A program made the position numbers and the translations under genes. Shown piece after piece: positions 11,012-18,654 of a stretch of DNA of 22,157 nt. Below the pieces are notes generated by a model that was given only the letters and a program-made list of their open reading frames with translations, was not told the DNA's origin and made no database searches. Position 1 is the stretch's first letter; the number at the start of each line of letters is the position of its first letter. Source of the DNA: a virus; the IMG/VR virus record IMGVR_UViG_3300009551_000122, positions 1 to 22,157 of that record. The stretch is one strand, 5' to 3'.

Positions 11012-12729
11012 CCCCCACGCTCACCACCCGCGAAGCAGAGCAGCTTATCCGGGGATTCTCGGACCATGCGAAGTTCTGCCAGCACCTGCAAATCCGCAAT
11101 AAAGACGGGGTGACCGTCCCTTACCGGAACTCCCCTGCAGGCGCCAAGCTCAACCGGGCAATCCGTAAGCAGGAAATTGCCGGCGACCCCGTGCGCGTGG
11201 TGATGCTGAAAGCGGGCCAGGTCTGGGCCTCGAGCAGTGCGGCAACCGAACTATTCAGGCGCATTCCCTTTTTCCCCGGCCGGCGCGCTTTGGTCTTAGC
11301 CGACAGCGACCAGCACGCGGACCTTGTATTTGAGTATTACCAGCAGTACATCCGCTCCTATGCGGACAACCCGTACGGCTCGGAGCTGAATTCAGCCATC
11401 GAGCTGCCCGAGCTGATCAAGGATACAGAGCGGCACATCCGCTGGTCAAACGAAAGCTCCATCCTGGTCGGTACCGCCTATAACGCCGACATCGGCCGCT
11501 CGGCACCCTACAACTGGGCGCACCTCTCAGAAGCGGCTTTCTACCGCGACATGGGCACGCTCATGACCGGCCTGATGCAGAGAATCCCGAACTCTGCCGA
11601 TTCAGGCGTGATCATCGAATCGACAGCCAATGGCACCGGCGGAGACTTCTACGACCTCTGCCAGCGGTCAATGGATCCACGGCGCGCAACTGGGTGGGCA
11701 TTCGTATTCTTCGGCTGGTGGGAACACCCCGAGTACCGCATGCCGACACCGGCAGGCTTCAAGATCACCCGCGATGAATTGGCGGAAGTCCAGAAATATA
11801 ACCTCCATATCGATCAGATCGCATGGCGCCGGCGGCAGATCGATACCGCGTGTGAAGGGAAGATTGAGCGCTTCCGTCAGGAGTTCCCGGCCAACCCACA
11901 GGAAGCCTTCCAGGCGTCTGGTCGAACCATCTTCGACATGGTGGCAGTCGGCCGCATGCGCACGATACAGGACGGCATGCGCGGCAAGCTGCAGGTGGTC
12001 GACATCGGCACCGAGAAGCGCGTACAGTTCCAGCAGAGTGAAGACGGCCGCGGCGAACTCGTCATCTACCAACTGCCCCGCAAGGGCGGGCACTATTGCA
12101 TTGGCATCGACCACGCGGAAGGTATCGACCCCAAAGCGAAATCGGCCGGCAGCTCGGACCCCGACTATTGCAGCGCAACAGTCCTCGATGCGGACACCGG
12201 CGAAGAAGTCGCCAAATTAAAAGAGCGATACGAACCGCACCCGTGGGCGCAGGCCTGTTACCTCCTGGGCAAGTTCTACAAGTGGGCTTTCCTCGCACCC
12301 GAACAGAAAGCAGTGGGTAAAGCGATGATCGGGCAACTGCTGGCCCTGCAGTATCCGCAAGAACTCATCTACTCGAAGCAACGCGACCCCTCCGACAGGC
12401 GCACGCCACTACTTCAAGAGTTGGGATTCGACACCAACAGCGTATTTCGTCCCGTGCTGATTTCAGGCCTCGACCAGGCGCTACGCGAGTCTGCAATTCA
12501 AGTGCATGACCCGGAAACCCTGCAACAGCTCCGCGAGTTCGTCAGGAAGCCGAACGGCAGGGAAGAAGGCACCAGTCACGATGATGATGTCTTCGGCCTC
12601 GCGCTGGCTGTAGAGGGATTGCCATATGCGCGTCGTGCTTTCAACTACAGGGAATCCCGATCCAAGGAAGACACCCAGTGGAAGCCCCAACGCTACGGGC
12701 AGCAGGTAAAAGAACTCGATGACGACTAA
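11008..12729 (+). CDS. terL: terminase large subunit, packaging ATPase/nuclease (573 aa)
   Basis: The ATPase half has a Walker A-like VMLKAGQVWASSSAATELF (68-77 core), Walker B/catalytic WAHLSEAAFYRD (171-181) and coupling motif IIESTANGTGGDF (203-214). FPANPQEAFQ (293-302) precedes the RNase H-like nuclease, with acidic residues in YCIGIDHAEG (D368), APEQKAVG (E432) and SHDDDVFGLALA (D525-D527). It powers DNA packaging and cuts the concatemer. Walker A deviates from the usual [KR]xRQxGxS[ST]: Arg and Gly are G70 and W73. The overall signature is otherwise complete, so it is probably functional. Overlaps TerS by 4 nt and the next small gene by 11 nt. Confidence 0.95.
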   Translation: MTPTLTTREAEQLIRGFSDHAKFCQHLQIRNKDGVTVPYRNSPAGAKLNRAIRKQEIAGDPVRVVMLKAGQVWASSSAATELFRRIPFFPGRRALVLADSDQHADLVFEYYQQYIRSYADNPYGSELNSAIELPELIKDTERHIRWSNESSILVGTAYNADIGRSAPYNWAHLSEAAFYRDMGTLMTGLMQRIPNSADSGVIIESTANGTGGDFYDLCQRSMDPRRATGWAFVFFGWWEHPEYRMPTPAGFKITRDELAEVQKYNLHIDQIAWRRRQIDTACEGKIERFRQEFPANPQEAFQASGRTIFDMVAVGRMRTIQDGMRGKLQVVDIGTEKRVQFQQSEDGRGELVIYQLPRKGGHYCIGIDHAEGIDPKAKSAGSSDPDYCSATVLDADTGEEVAKLKERYEPHPWAQACYLLGKFYKWAFLAPEQKAVGKAMIGQLLALQYPQELIYSKQRDPSDRRTPLLQELGFDTNSVFRPVLISGLDQALRESAIQVHDPETLQQLREFVRKPNGREEGTSHDDDVFGLALAVEGLPYARRAFNYRESRSKEDTQWKPQRYGQQVKELDDD

Positions 12730-12901
12730 CCGCGTAACCTTCGGCTCAAACGGATCCTGGATCTGTTCGTGCGGGCATCACATGCTGTACCTCGACCAGC
12801 CCGAGAACGGCAAGCCGCGGCGCATGCACTGTGTGAATCGCGAATGCCCGGCGTTTGAAGTTGCATTTCAAGAGCCCACGTTTGCCGTGGTGCGGGCATG
12901 A
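12719..12901 (+). CDS. small zinc-ribbon-like protein (60 aa)
   Basis: The 60-aa product contains ICSCGHH (C16, C18) and MHCVNRECPAF (C38, C43), a four-Cys arrangement typical of a small zinc ribbon. The rest is polar. Its ATG overlaps the end of TerL by 11 nt and its TGA overlaps the next ATG as ATGA, so translation is coupled. The role is unknown; similar small zinc proteins between terminase and portal are found in many phages and may help packaging or transcription, but I cannot show it. Confidence 0.7.
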   Translation: MTTNRVTFGSNGSWICSCGHHMLYLDQPENGKPRRMHCVNRECPAFEVAFQEPTFAVVRA

Positions 12902-13278
12902 CTGCCGAATTGACCTCGGTAGAGTGCCAGGTCATCAGCGATCTATGGCACGGGGAACCAGTAGAAGAGGCGAAATTACCGCAGATTCTCGCCAAACTGG
13001 GCTTGCGCGATCGGAAGGCATTGCGGCTATGGGCAAGCCCCGTAACGAATCGCACCCTCGATCAACTGGGAATCACGGGCGCCTGGAGCGCACCCAAAGT
13101 GTCGACGGATATGTCCTTTGAAGCTCAAACCATGCGATTCAAGCACGATCTGATAATGGCGGCGATTCAGCAATGCGACGGAAGCAAGATCAAGGCGGCG
13201 GAACTCCTCCAAATGCCCCGCGGCGGTTTGCATAAGTTTTTGAGACGCTGCCGCACACTACCAAATCTGGGCACGTGA
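12898..13278 (+). CDS. Fis-like HTH protein (126 aa)
   Basis: The last 45 residues (about 80-121: FKHDLIMAAIQQCDGSKIKA, then AELLQMPRGGLHKFLRRC) match the Fis/NtrC C-terminal HTH pattern, with the conserved 'aL..c.gn...AA..L.i.r..L...l' spacing. The N-terminal part is a separate helical domain with no known motif. It should bind DNA, perhaps as a dimer as Fis does. Placement between TerL and portal suggests a late-gene or packaging-related role. Both ends overlap neighbours by 4 nt. Confidence 0.75.
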   Translation: MTAELTSVECQVISDLWHGEPVEEAKLPQILAKLGLRDRKALRLWASPVTNRTLDQLGITGAWSAPKVSTDMSFEAQTMRFKHDLIMAAIQQCDGSKIKAAELLQMPRGGLHKFLRRCRTLPNLGT

Positions 13279-13511
13279 CATCGAATTGCCTTATTTTCGC
13301 GATACAGCACCTCTTCAAATGCGGCGGCTTCATCATTGCTCGGAAAAGTCACTATGGATTTTGGCCACACTTCCTCTGGTCGAAAGACCTGAAAGAGTTT
13401 GAGGAGTTCCACCCGCTAGGCGCCAAGCATCATCGCTGGTTTCCCCCGCTGATTTTTCGCGGCTACATCCGGCACACAACCGCCAATCAACAAAAAGAGA
13501 AGCATGGCTGA
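13275..13511 (+). CDS. small basic aromatic-rich phage protein (78 aa)
   Basis: A 78-aa protein from a GTG start that overlaps the previous stop (GTGA). It begins MTSNCLIFAIQHLFKCGGFI and continues RKSHYGFWPHFLWSKDLKEF and HHRWFPPLIFRGYIRH, an aromatic/basic pattern I associate with a recurring small phage protein of the form YGWWPHFLWS....PP.LFRG. The N-terminal 20 residues are hydrophobic but too polar-interrupted to call a membrane anchor. Function unknown. Its end overlaps the next gene by 8 nt. Confidence 0.65.
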   Translation: MTSNCLIFAIQHLFKCGGFIIARKSHYGFWPHFLWSKDLKEFEEFHPLGAKHHRWFPPLIFRGYIRHTTANQQKEKHG

Positions 13512-13677
13512 CCACGACGGCAACTGTTCCAACCCGTATCACCCGGACCCGGAGAAGTGTTGCGAAGCCTGTATCTTCGGCAGGGGCAAGCACGCGGACT
13601 GGTGTACGTACGTGCTGACCAAAGAAATGATCGAAGCCGGCCTGGCGGAGTTCCAAAAGATGGGCACCCGTGGATAA
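13504..13677 (+). CDS. small Cys-rich protein (57 aa)
   Basis: ATG 13504 begins MADHDGNCSNPYHPDPEKCC, followed by EACIFGRGKHADWC. The cysteines (C8, C19, C20, C23, C34) and His residues suggest a single zinc site. The C-terminal half is a helix (LTKEMIEAGLAEFQKMG). The start overlaps the preceding stop by 8 nt, and its TAA overlaps the portal GTG start by 8 nt, so the frame fits the gene chain exactly. Function unknown. Confidence 0.6.
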   Translation: MADHDGNCSNPYHPDPEKCCEACIFGRGKHADWCTYVLTKEMIEAGLAEFQKMGTRG

Positions 13678-15865
13678 AAGTTTTCAGATCAAGCTGTCCG
13701 ACGCCGAAAAGCAAAAGCTCATCGCGCGTATTGAGCAGGACTTTCAAAACGCCAAAGCCTCACACATGCGCTGGTCGGAACGTTGCGCGGGGTGGATGAA
13801 GAAGTGGGAGGCGCGAGTCGATCCCCCACGCATGGGCGAAGAGGACAAACCCAACCAGGTTGTACCGCTCGTGCAATGGCAGTGCTTCAACAAGCTAGCG
13901 CGAGATCTCCAGGCGCTGTTAGGTGACAACGCGGAGATTACCGCACGTGCGACGGGCCCCTCGGACAAGGGCAAGGTGGCGAAGATCGGCCGGTGGATGA
14001 CAAGCCGCATGTTCGATCAGATGGAAATTACGAATCCATTGTGTGAGTTCGAGTTCCGCCGAATCCTCAACGGCTGGAGTGCAGCCTATCGCCCCTGGTA
14101 CAAACGGGAATTCGACACGCTGGTGAATGGCAAGCGTAAGCGCGTGTGCGACTACGAAGGCCCCGGCTTCTTCCCGCTCGAGCCCGATGACCTGGTGGTA
14201 CCGGCTGAGCGCGGCGTCAAAAGCCTGCAGGATTTCAGCTTCATCATTCGGCGCGTACCCGTCACGGTAGACGATCTGCAGCATGGAGACGGCACGCTCT
14301 ACAAGGGCACCAGTGAGCCCGACTTCGTACGGAAGGCAATCGACTGGGCGCAGACCGGCCAGAACGATTACACGATGTCATCCGACCCCGTGCGCACCGA
14401 ACGCGAGCGCTCGGAAGGGGTGGATTACGACAGCTACACATTGGGCCGGCGCATCATCTGGACGTGGGAATGGTACGGCAAATGGCGACAACTCAAGGGC
14501 GGCGATGCCGAAGAGAACGAACTGGGCAAGCGCGATCAGTTCGAAAGCGATCTGGTCATACGCTTCATTCCGGGGATGCGGCAGATTATCGGTTGTCAGG
14601 ACCTCTTAGAGCTGTACCCGAAGATGCGCAACCGCCGGCCGTTCGTGGAATCGACCCTCATCAAGGACGGCACGTACAGACCCAAGGGATTCGGCGCACT
14701 CCTCGGAGATCTCGAGGACGACGCTACTGCGAACTCCCGATTATTCGCGGCTGCCGGCGAGCTCTCGGTGTGGCCGATCATTTTCTACAAGCCCGGCGGC
14801 GGTATGAAGCCCGGCAACTTCAAACTGTCCCCAGGCACGGCCGTTGCAACCGAAGATCCCGCCTCGGTGAACGTGATCAAGCTGAATCCGAACCTTGATT
14901 TCACGATCGCCAGGCAGCAGGACATCCTGAGCGTAGCTGAGCGCGTCACCGGCATCACCGACCAGTCGCTAGGCCGTGCAGTCGATCGACCGAACGCCCC
15001 GAAGACAGCAACCGGACAGCTCGCACTCATCGAAGAAGGCAACGTACGCGCCTATCTGGACGCAACCATCTTGCGCGAGGACATGGAGCACATTGTCGGA
15101 GAAATCTGGGAATTAGACGTTGATATGGTGCCCAAAACCGAGCCCGGCCTCTTCTTCAGAGTGACCGAAGAGCAGGCGGACGGCCTGTTTGATACCCGGC
15201 AAGGCGGCGCCTTCATGACGCCCGAGGAATTCGGCGGCCGCTACGACTTCAAGCTCAAGTTTGCGACCACGGTATACGCCCGCCAGGCCAAGAAACAGGA
15301 GTTTCTAGCCTTCTATCAGGCAGCGATGATGTGCCCGCTTGTTCAACAGAATCCAAAGGCCATGTGGTCGCTGTTGAACATGTTGGCTAAGCAGTTTGAT
15401 ATCGACTTTGCCGATGTGATCCCGAAACCGGCAGACCTCGACCAGCCGAAGACACCCGAGCAGGAATGGGTGGAAATGCTCGAAGGCCAGGAGGTTGAAC
15501 CCAACCCGATGGACGACGACGCGGCCCATATCCAGGCCCACATTAAGCAGCTCGAAGACGAGCGCAAGGACCCCGACCGTGACGTGCAAGCCATCGGCCT
15601 CAACGTGGCGCATGTACTCGCGCACAAGCAACAAATGAGGACCAAGCAGTTAATGCAGGCCATGACTTCGCAGCTTGTACAGCAGATCACTCCGCCACCA
15701 GGCCAGCAGCAGGCCCAGCAGCTCGCCCAACACGTCGGACTGATGCAGCAGGCGTACGGCGGCGCCCCACCTCCCGAGCAGCAGGGCGCTCCCGGCGACG
15801 TTCCCGCACCCGATCAGGCATTTGGAGCACAGGCGGCACAGCAACCCGTTGAAGGCCAGATGTGA
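13670..15865 (+). CDS. portal protein (731 aa)
   Basis: Length and composition match large P22-type or related portals. The N-terminal helical region (SDAEKQKLIARIEQDFQNAK, SERCAGWMKKWEARVDPP) leads into conserved-looking blocks FNKLARDLQALLGDNAEI, FRRILNGWSAAYRPWYKREF, GFFPLEPDDLVVP and, near residue 430, ITDQSLGRAVDRPNAPKTAT, a typical portal segment. A Gln/Pro/Ala-rich C-terminal tail (about 665-731) is the sort that extends into the capsid in podovirus-like portals. The portal forms the dodecameric DNA gate at one vertex and contacts TerL. The start is GTG with a weak ribosome-binding site, supported by the overlap with the upstream gene. Confidence 0.85.
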   Translation: MDKSFQIKLSDAEKQKLIARIEQDFQNAKASHMRWSERCAGWMKKWEARVDPPRMGEEDKPNQVVPLVQWQCFNKLARDLQALLGDNAEITARATGPSDKGKVAKIGRWMTSRMFDQMEITNPLCEFEFRRILNGWSAAYRPWYKREFDTLVNGKRKRVCDYEGPGFFPLEPDDLVVPAERGVKSLQDFSFIIRRVPVTVDDLQHGDGTLYKGTSEPDFVRKAIDWAQTGQNDYTMSSDPVRTERERSEGVDYDSYTLGRRIIWTWEWYGKWRQLKGGDAEENELGKRDQFESDLVIRFIPGMRQIIGCQDLLELYPKMRNRRPFVESTLIKDGTYRPKGFGALLGDLEDDATANSRLFAAAGELSVWPIIFYKPGGGMKPGNFKLSPGTAVATEDPASVNVIKLNPNLDFTIARQQDILSVAERVTGITDQSLGRAVDRPNAPKTATGQLALIEEGNVRAYLDATILREDMEHIVGEIWELDVDMVPKTEPGLFFRVTEEQADGLFDTRQGGAFMTPEEFGGRYDFKLKFATTVYARQAKKQEFLAFYQAAMMCPLVQQNPKAMWSLLNMLAKQFDIDFADVIPKPADLDQPKTPEQEWVEMLEGQEVEPNPMDDDAAHIQAHIKQLEDERKDPDRDVQAIGLNVAHVLAHKQQMRTKQLMQAMTSQLVQQITPPPGQQQAQQLAQHVGLMQQAYGGAPPPEQQGAPGDVPAPDQAFGAQAAQQPVEGQM

Positions 15866-16092
15866 CCGACCCCGACAGCGCAGAACTCGATGCCATCAAG
15901 GAACTGAGACGCTCGCCAGGCTACCAACTGGTGGAGACGCGAATCAAGGAAGAGCTGCACCGCAAGCGCCTACTTCTCGAAATGCAGGGCCCGGAACTGC
16001 CATTCGCCAAGACCCAAGGCTATATCGAAGCTCTGAAAACAGTGCTCGCGATCCCCGAGATTTTAGAGAACGAATTGAAGGAACTCAAATAA
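15862..16092 (+). CDS. small helical protein after portal (76 aa)
   Basis: A GTG start overlaps the portal stop (ATGTGA) and the TAA overlaps the next ATG (TAATG). The product MTDPDSAELDAIKELRRSPG continues as charged helices (YQLVETRIKEELHRKRLLLE; GYIEALKTVLAIPEILENEL). It resembles small helical proteins encoded just after portals in many phages, sometimes internal or packaging-associated, though none has an established role. No zinc site or membrane segment is present. Function unknown. Confidence 0.72.
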   Translation: MTDPDSAELDAIKELRRSPGYQLVETRIKEELHRKRLLLEMQGPELPFAKTQGYIEALKTVLAIPEILENELKELK

Positions 16093-16631
16093 TGGAAACC
16101 ATTCAGCAGGACCTGCAACCGAAACCAACGCCCGTAGGCGGAACCATCGATAACCCCGGCACCAGCCGCGGCGATGCAACAGCTAACCTCCAAGCCAATG
16201 CAGAGTACATGTGTGCGCAGTTGAATGCGAAGCTCGTTGCGGCGCTCGACGCCCGCGACGAATCGTATAACATCATGCTGCGATCGGGCAGCTTTCCTCA
16301 CCTCGGCGCGCCTCCCGTTGGCGATCGCTCGTGGGTGGTTGTGCCTGCCGATGGCTCACCCAATGGAATGCCCGGCTACGACCAGGTGGGACCGCCCGTC
16401 ATTTCGACTGTTGAGATTCTGAAGGGCAACAACGCCTTGATGGGCAAACAGAACGCCACCCCGGATGTTACCGACATCGGTATCGAGTTCTCGCCCGGCT
16501 GGTTTCAGGCTGGCCCAACCGACTCGCGCCTGAACGGCTTTGAAGTCACGCTACCCGGTCCCAAGGGCAATATCATCACGCTTCGCAAGATGGTCCTCCC
16601 CTGGGGCGGCAAGTACGAACAGGTCGCGTAA
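16092..16631 (+). CDS. hypothetical structural-region protein (179 aa)
   Basis: ATG 16092 is chosen because it overlaps the previous TAA as TAATG; the same frame is open 270 nt further upstream, but that part shadows the portal and the small helical protein. The N-terminal 40 residues are Thr/Gly/Pro/Gln-rich. A helix (AEYMCAQLNAKLVAALDARD, about 38-57) and a beta-rich C-terminal half follow (GDRSWVVVPADGS, GIEFSPGWFQ, GFEVTLPGPKGNIITL). This suggests a small structural or accessory virion protein. Its location between portal and scaffold fits. I do not recognise the family. Confidence 0.72.
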   Translation: METIQQDLQPKPTPVGGTIDNPGTSRGDATANLQANAEYMCAQLNAKLVAALDARDESYNIMLRSGSFPHLGAPPVGDRSWVVVPADGSPNGMPGYDQVGPPVISTVEILKGNNALMGKQNATPDVTDIGIEFSPGWFQAGPTDSRLNGFEVTLPGPKGNIITLRKMVLPWGGKYEQVA

Positions 16632-16642
16632 AGGAACCCACC

Positions 16643-16888
16643 ATGTTTATCTCACCTGACGCGCCACGTTTCGGCAAAGATCCCGACCCGGCAACAGAAG
16701 AATCCGCCGTACCGATCGTGCATGATCCCGTTCCCGCCGGCATGGAGCCTGACCCCGAACCCGCGTCAGGTGAAACGGCAGCGCCGGCGCCCGAACTCTC
16801 GCGACCGAACCGCGTACCCGGACACGCAGTCCTCGACCAGGCCCGCGACGAACGCCGAAAGAAACGCCTGGAAGAGAAAGGATACTGA
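16643..16888 (+). CDS. small Pro/Glu-rich protein (81 aa)
   Basis: AAGGA lies 7 nt before ATG 16643, a good start. The 81-aa product is low-complexity, with Pro/Asp/Glu/Ala dominating (PDPATEESAVPIV, GMEPDPEPASGET), followed by a basic helix at the end (LDQARDERRKKRLEEKGY). Disordered acidic segments with a basic tail are common in small head-region phage proteins. Its TGA overlaps the next ATG (TGATG). No function can be named. Confidence 0.6.
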   Translation: MFISPDAPRFGKDPDPATEESAVPIVHDPVPAGMEPDPEPASGETAAPAPELSRPNRVPGHAVLDQARDERRKKRLEEKGY

Positions 16889-17073
16889 TGTTCACCAAAA
16901 ACCAAGCTCCACCGTTCGGCGCGAAAGCAGCGCCTGCAGCCGCGGCCCCACCCGCGAAGAAGAAAGCGAAGGGTAAGGGCAAGCCCGCAACGAAGACAGC
17001 CGGCCCGCCTCCCGCGTGGCAAGGCATCGGTAACAAGATGCTGGCAGGCAAGCCCGGAATGCCGGCCTGCTAA
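16888..17073 (+). CDS. small Ala/Lys/Pro-rich basic protein (61 aa)
   Basis: Low-complexity basic protein: MFTKNQAPPFGAKAAPAAAA, then PPAKKKAKGKGKPATKT and a C-terminal part AWQGIGNKMLAGKPGMPAC. The Lys/Ala/Pro middle resembles disordered nucleic-acid-binding tails and histone-like linkers. The start overlaps the previous stop as TGATG, and the stop abuts the next ATG. Such tiny disordered proteins in head operons may be internal virion or scaffold-associated; that is inference. Low-complexity composition lowers confidence in any homology claim. Confidence 0.55.
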   Translation: MFTKNQAPPFGAKAAPAAAAPPAKKKAKGKGKPATKTAGPPPAWQGIGNKMLAGKPGMPAC

Positions 17074-17415
17074 ATGAGCCCGGCATTTCAGATTGGTGAG
17101 CAGTGCCACTACTGCCAAAAGTGGAGATGGCCCGCCGACATCATCCACCAACCCGGTGGAGTCAAAATCTGCCAACAGTGCGAATGGCGCCACATTGAAG
17201 CGCTCAAAGCACTATCAACCGGAGTGTTTACCGGCGAGTGTTCGGAATGCGGCAAGTCTGCAGAGCAGCTCCGCAGCCCGAATGGAGAGATGGCCTTCCA
17301 CTACGAAAACGGAGTCTACCGGGTGATGTGCGTAACGTGCGATCGCGCGTACGTCCGGAAGCGCAAAGACCTGTACGGCGATACCGAGTTTGGCCACTCG
17401 ATCGGCCTGAAATGA
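17074..17415 (+). CDS. zinc-finger protein with two CxxC..CxxC sites (113 aa)
   Basis: Two zinc ribbons are visible: C11/C14 with C33/C36 (CHYCQKW...KICQQC) and C56/C59 with C86/C89 (CSECGKS...MCVTCDRAY). Between them lies a helix (IEALKALSTG). The C-terminal KRKDLYGDTEFGH is basic. It is probably a nucleic-acid- or protein-binding module. Its start directly follows the preceding TAA, and its TGA overlaps the ATG of the next small gene. Role in the head-gene region unknown. Confidence 0.72.
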   Translation: MSPAFQIGEQCHYCQKWRWPADIIHQPGGVKICQQCEWRHIEALKALSTGVFTGECSECGKSAEQLRSPNGEMAFHYENGVYRVMCVTCDRAYVRKRKDLYGDTEFGHSIGLK

Positions 17416-17582
17416 AGACGTACTGTTTCCAGGTCGAACTCGAAATTGCAGAAGAGCAGGACATGCAGAGCGCTCTATCCCAGGTAATGCAGGCGATCGC
17501 CTCGAGCATGGGAAGGTTTCACAAACCGGACTCTGGGCCTCCAATGCGGCTCACCGTAATCGACCTCGGATTGAAGAAGTAA
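17412..17582 (+). CDS. small hypothetical protein (56 aa)
   Basis: ATG 17412 overlaps the previous TGA as ATGA. The product MKTYCFQVELEIAEEQDMQS, a helix (ALSQVMQAIASSMG) and MRLTVIDLGLKK suggest a small beta-alpha-beta fold. The in-frame region upstream of 17412 shadows the zinc-finger gene and is not counted. Seven nt downstream begins the scaffold-like gene with a strong AAGGAG. I do not recognise a family. Confidence 0.6.
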   Translation: MKTYCFQVELEIAEEQDMQSALSQVMQAIASSMGRFHKPDSGPPMRLTVIDLGLKK

Positions 17583-17589
17583 GGAGAAT

Positions 17590-18411
17590 ATGGAACCTGA
17601 TGAAGTGCTCGGCAACGAGCCACCCAACCCCGATGTGCCTGCTAAAGGCCAGGGAAAAGACGACTACGTACCACTCACCCGCACCGAAGCGGAATCACTC
17701 AGACGCGAGCGCGATGAAGCCCGCGAATCCGAACGCTATTGGTCGGCACACGCACGCGGCAACGGCCAGCAACAGCAGGCAGCCGAACCCGAAGCAGAAG
17801 ACGCCTCCGAGTTCTATGCCGAAGAGACAGCCAGCAACGACGAAGACACGCCCGAAAAGCTGGTAGACGACTTCGCGGCCACCGGCGTAAAGGCTCTCCA
17901 GAAGCGCGGCTTCATCACAGCAGCGGACGCCCAGAAACTGGCAGCCGATACAGCCCTACGGGTAACCCGTGAAATGATCGGCCGGGAACGCCAGAAGATG
18001 GGCAGCGATACCAAGATCCTGGCAGACTTCCCCGAATTGAAAGACCAGACGAGCGACCTCTGGAAGGAAACCGCCAAGCATTACAAGGAAGCGGTGGACA
18101 TGGACCCGAACGCAGCCAAGACCCCGGCAGCGCTCTATCTGGCAGCCAAGACCGCACGCGCCACCCTGAAAGCGCAAGCGAAAATCCACCACGCCCCCAA
18201 GGATGACGACGAGGATACGCCCGAACCGGAAAGCGATCGCAGAGCCCGCGCGAGCTCCCAGGACGGCAGGGCCAAGGGCAGAGCGGAAGTCGAAGACGAT
18301 GACATGCTCGGCTCGGAAGCTCGCTCCATCATCAAGTCGATGGGCATTACAGAGGCGGAATTCAAAGCCTCGCGTAAAGAAACCGCGGGCTCGGCCAAAG
18401 GACGGCGGTAG
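17590..18411 (+). CDS. probable capsid scaffolding protein (273 aa)
   Basis: AAGGAG lies 4 nt before ATG 17590. The protein is very acidic and helical: ESLRRERDEARESERYWSAH (about 36-55), an acidic stretch (EAEDASEFYAEET), SDTKILADFPELKDQTSDLW (about 138-157) and a charged tail with DDDEDTPEPESDRRAR and SIIKSMGITEAEFKASRKE. This is the composition of phage scaffold proteins, and it sits between portal and capsid, where scaffolds belong. No protease motif is visible. Scaffold is therefore inferred from composition and synteny, not from a diagnostic motif. Confidence 0.68.
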   Translation: MEPDEVLGNEPPNPDVPAKGQGKDDYVPLTRTEAESLRRERDEARESERYWSAHARGNGQQQQAAEPEAEDASEFYAEETASNDEDTPEKLVDDFAATGVKALQKRGFITAADAQKLAADTALRVTREMIGRERQKMGSDTKILADFPELKDQTSDLWKETAKHYKEAVDMDPNAAKTPAALYLAAKTARATLKAQAKIHHAPKDDDEDTPEPESDRRARASSQDGRAKGRAEVEDDDMLGSEARSIIKSMGITEAEFKASRKETAGSAKGRR

Positions 18412-18654
18412 ATGGATTTCGACCCCAACTATTCGCCAGTGCGGGGCAGGCGACTACGCGACTATGCCCGCGATTTCCTGGAATGCCTGCTTGAAATGAC
18501 ACTGCCCGACTGGCTCTTAGACTTGCGAGCGAGACGCGAGAACCGCAAGCGATTGCTGATGCGGATGGGCGTTAGTGAGCAGGAATTCAAACAGGCCAAG
18601 CGAATCATGAGCGAACAGACGCCCGGGTGGCGCAACTTGCAAGGAGCACGATGA
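18412..18654 (+). CDS. basic hypothetical protein (80 aa)
   Basis: An 80-aa basic helical protein starting directly after the scaffold-like stop (TAGATGG). It contains RGRRLRDYARDFLECLLEMT, PDWLLDLRARRENRKRLLMR and a C-terminal SEQEFKQAKRIMSEQTPGW. The phrase MGVSEQEFKQAKRIM echoes MGITEAEFKASRKE at the end of the previous protein, so the two genes may share a short C-terminal binding helix. The TGA overlaps the following ATG as ATGA. Function unknown. Confidence 0.65.
   Translation: MDFDPNYSPVRGRRLRDYARDFLECLLEMTLPDWLLDLRARRENRKRLLMRMGVSEQEFKQAKRIMSEQTPGWRNLQGAR

Noticed and set aside
11630-12220. 196-aa plus-strand frame inside the TerL gene
   Set aside because: Out of frame within the clearly conserved terminase; Ser/Arg/Ala-rich shadow product.
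15822-16091. 90-codon upstream extension of the 179-aa gene
   Set aside because: It overlaps the portal end and the complete 76-aa gene; the start at 16092 makes a TAATG junction like its neighbours.
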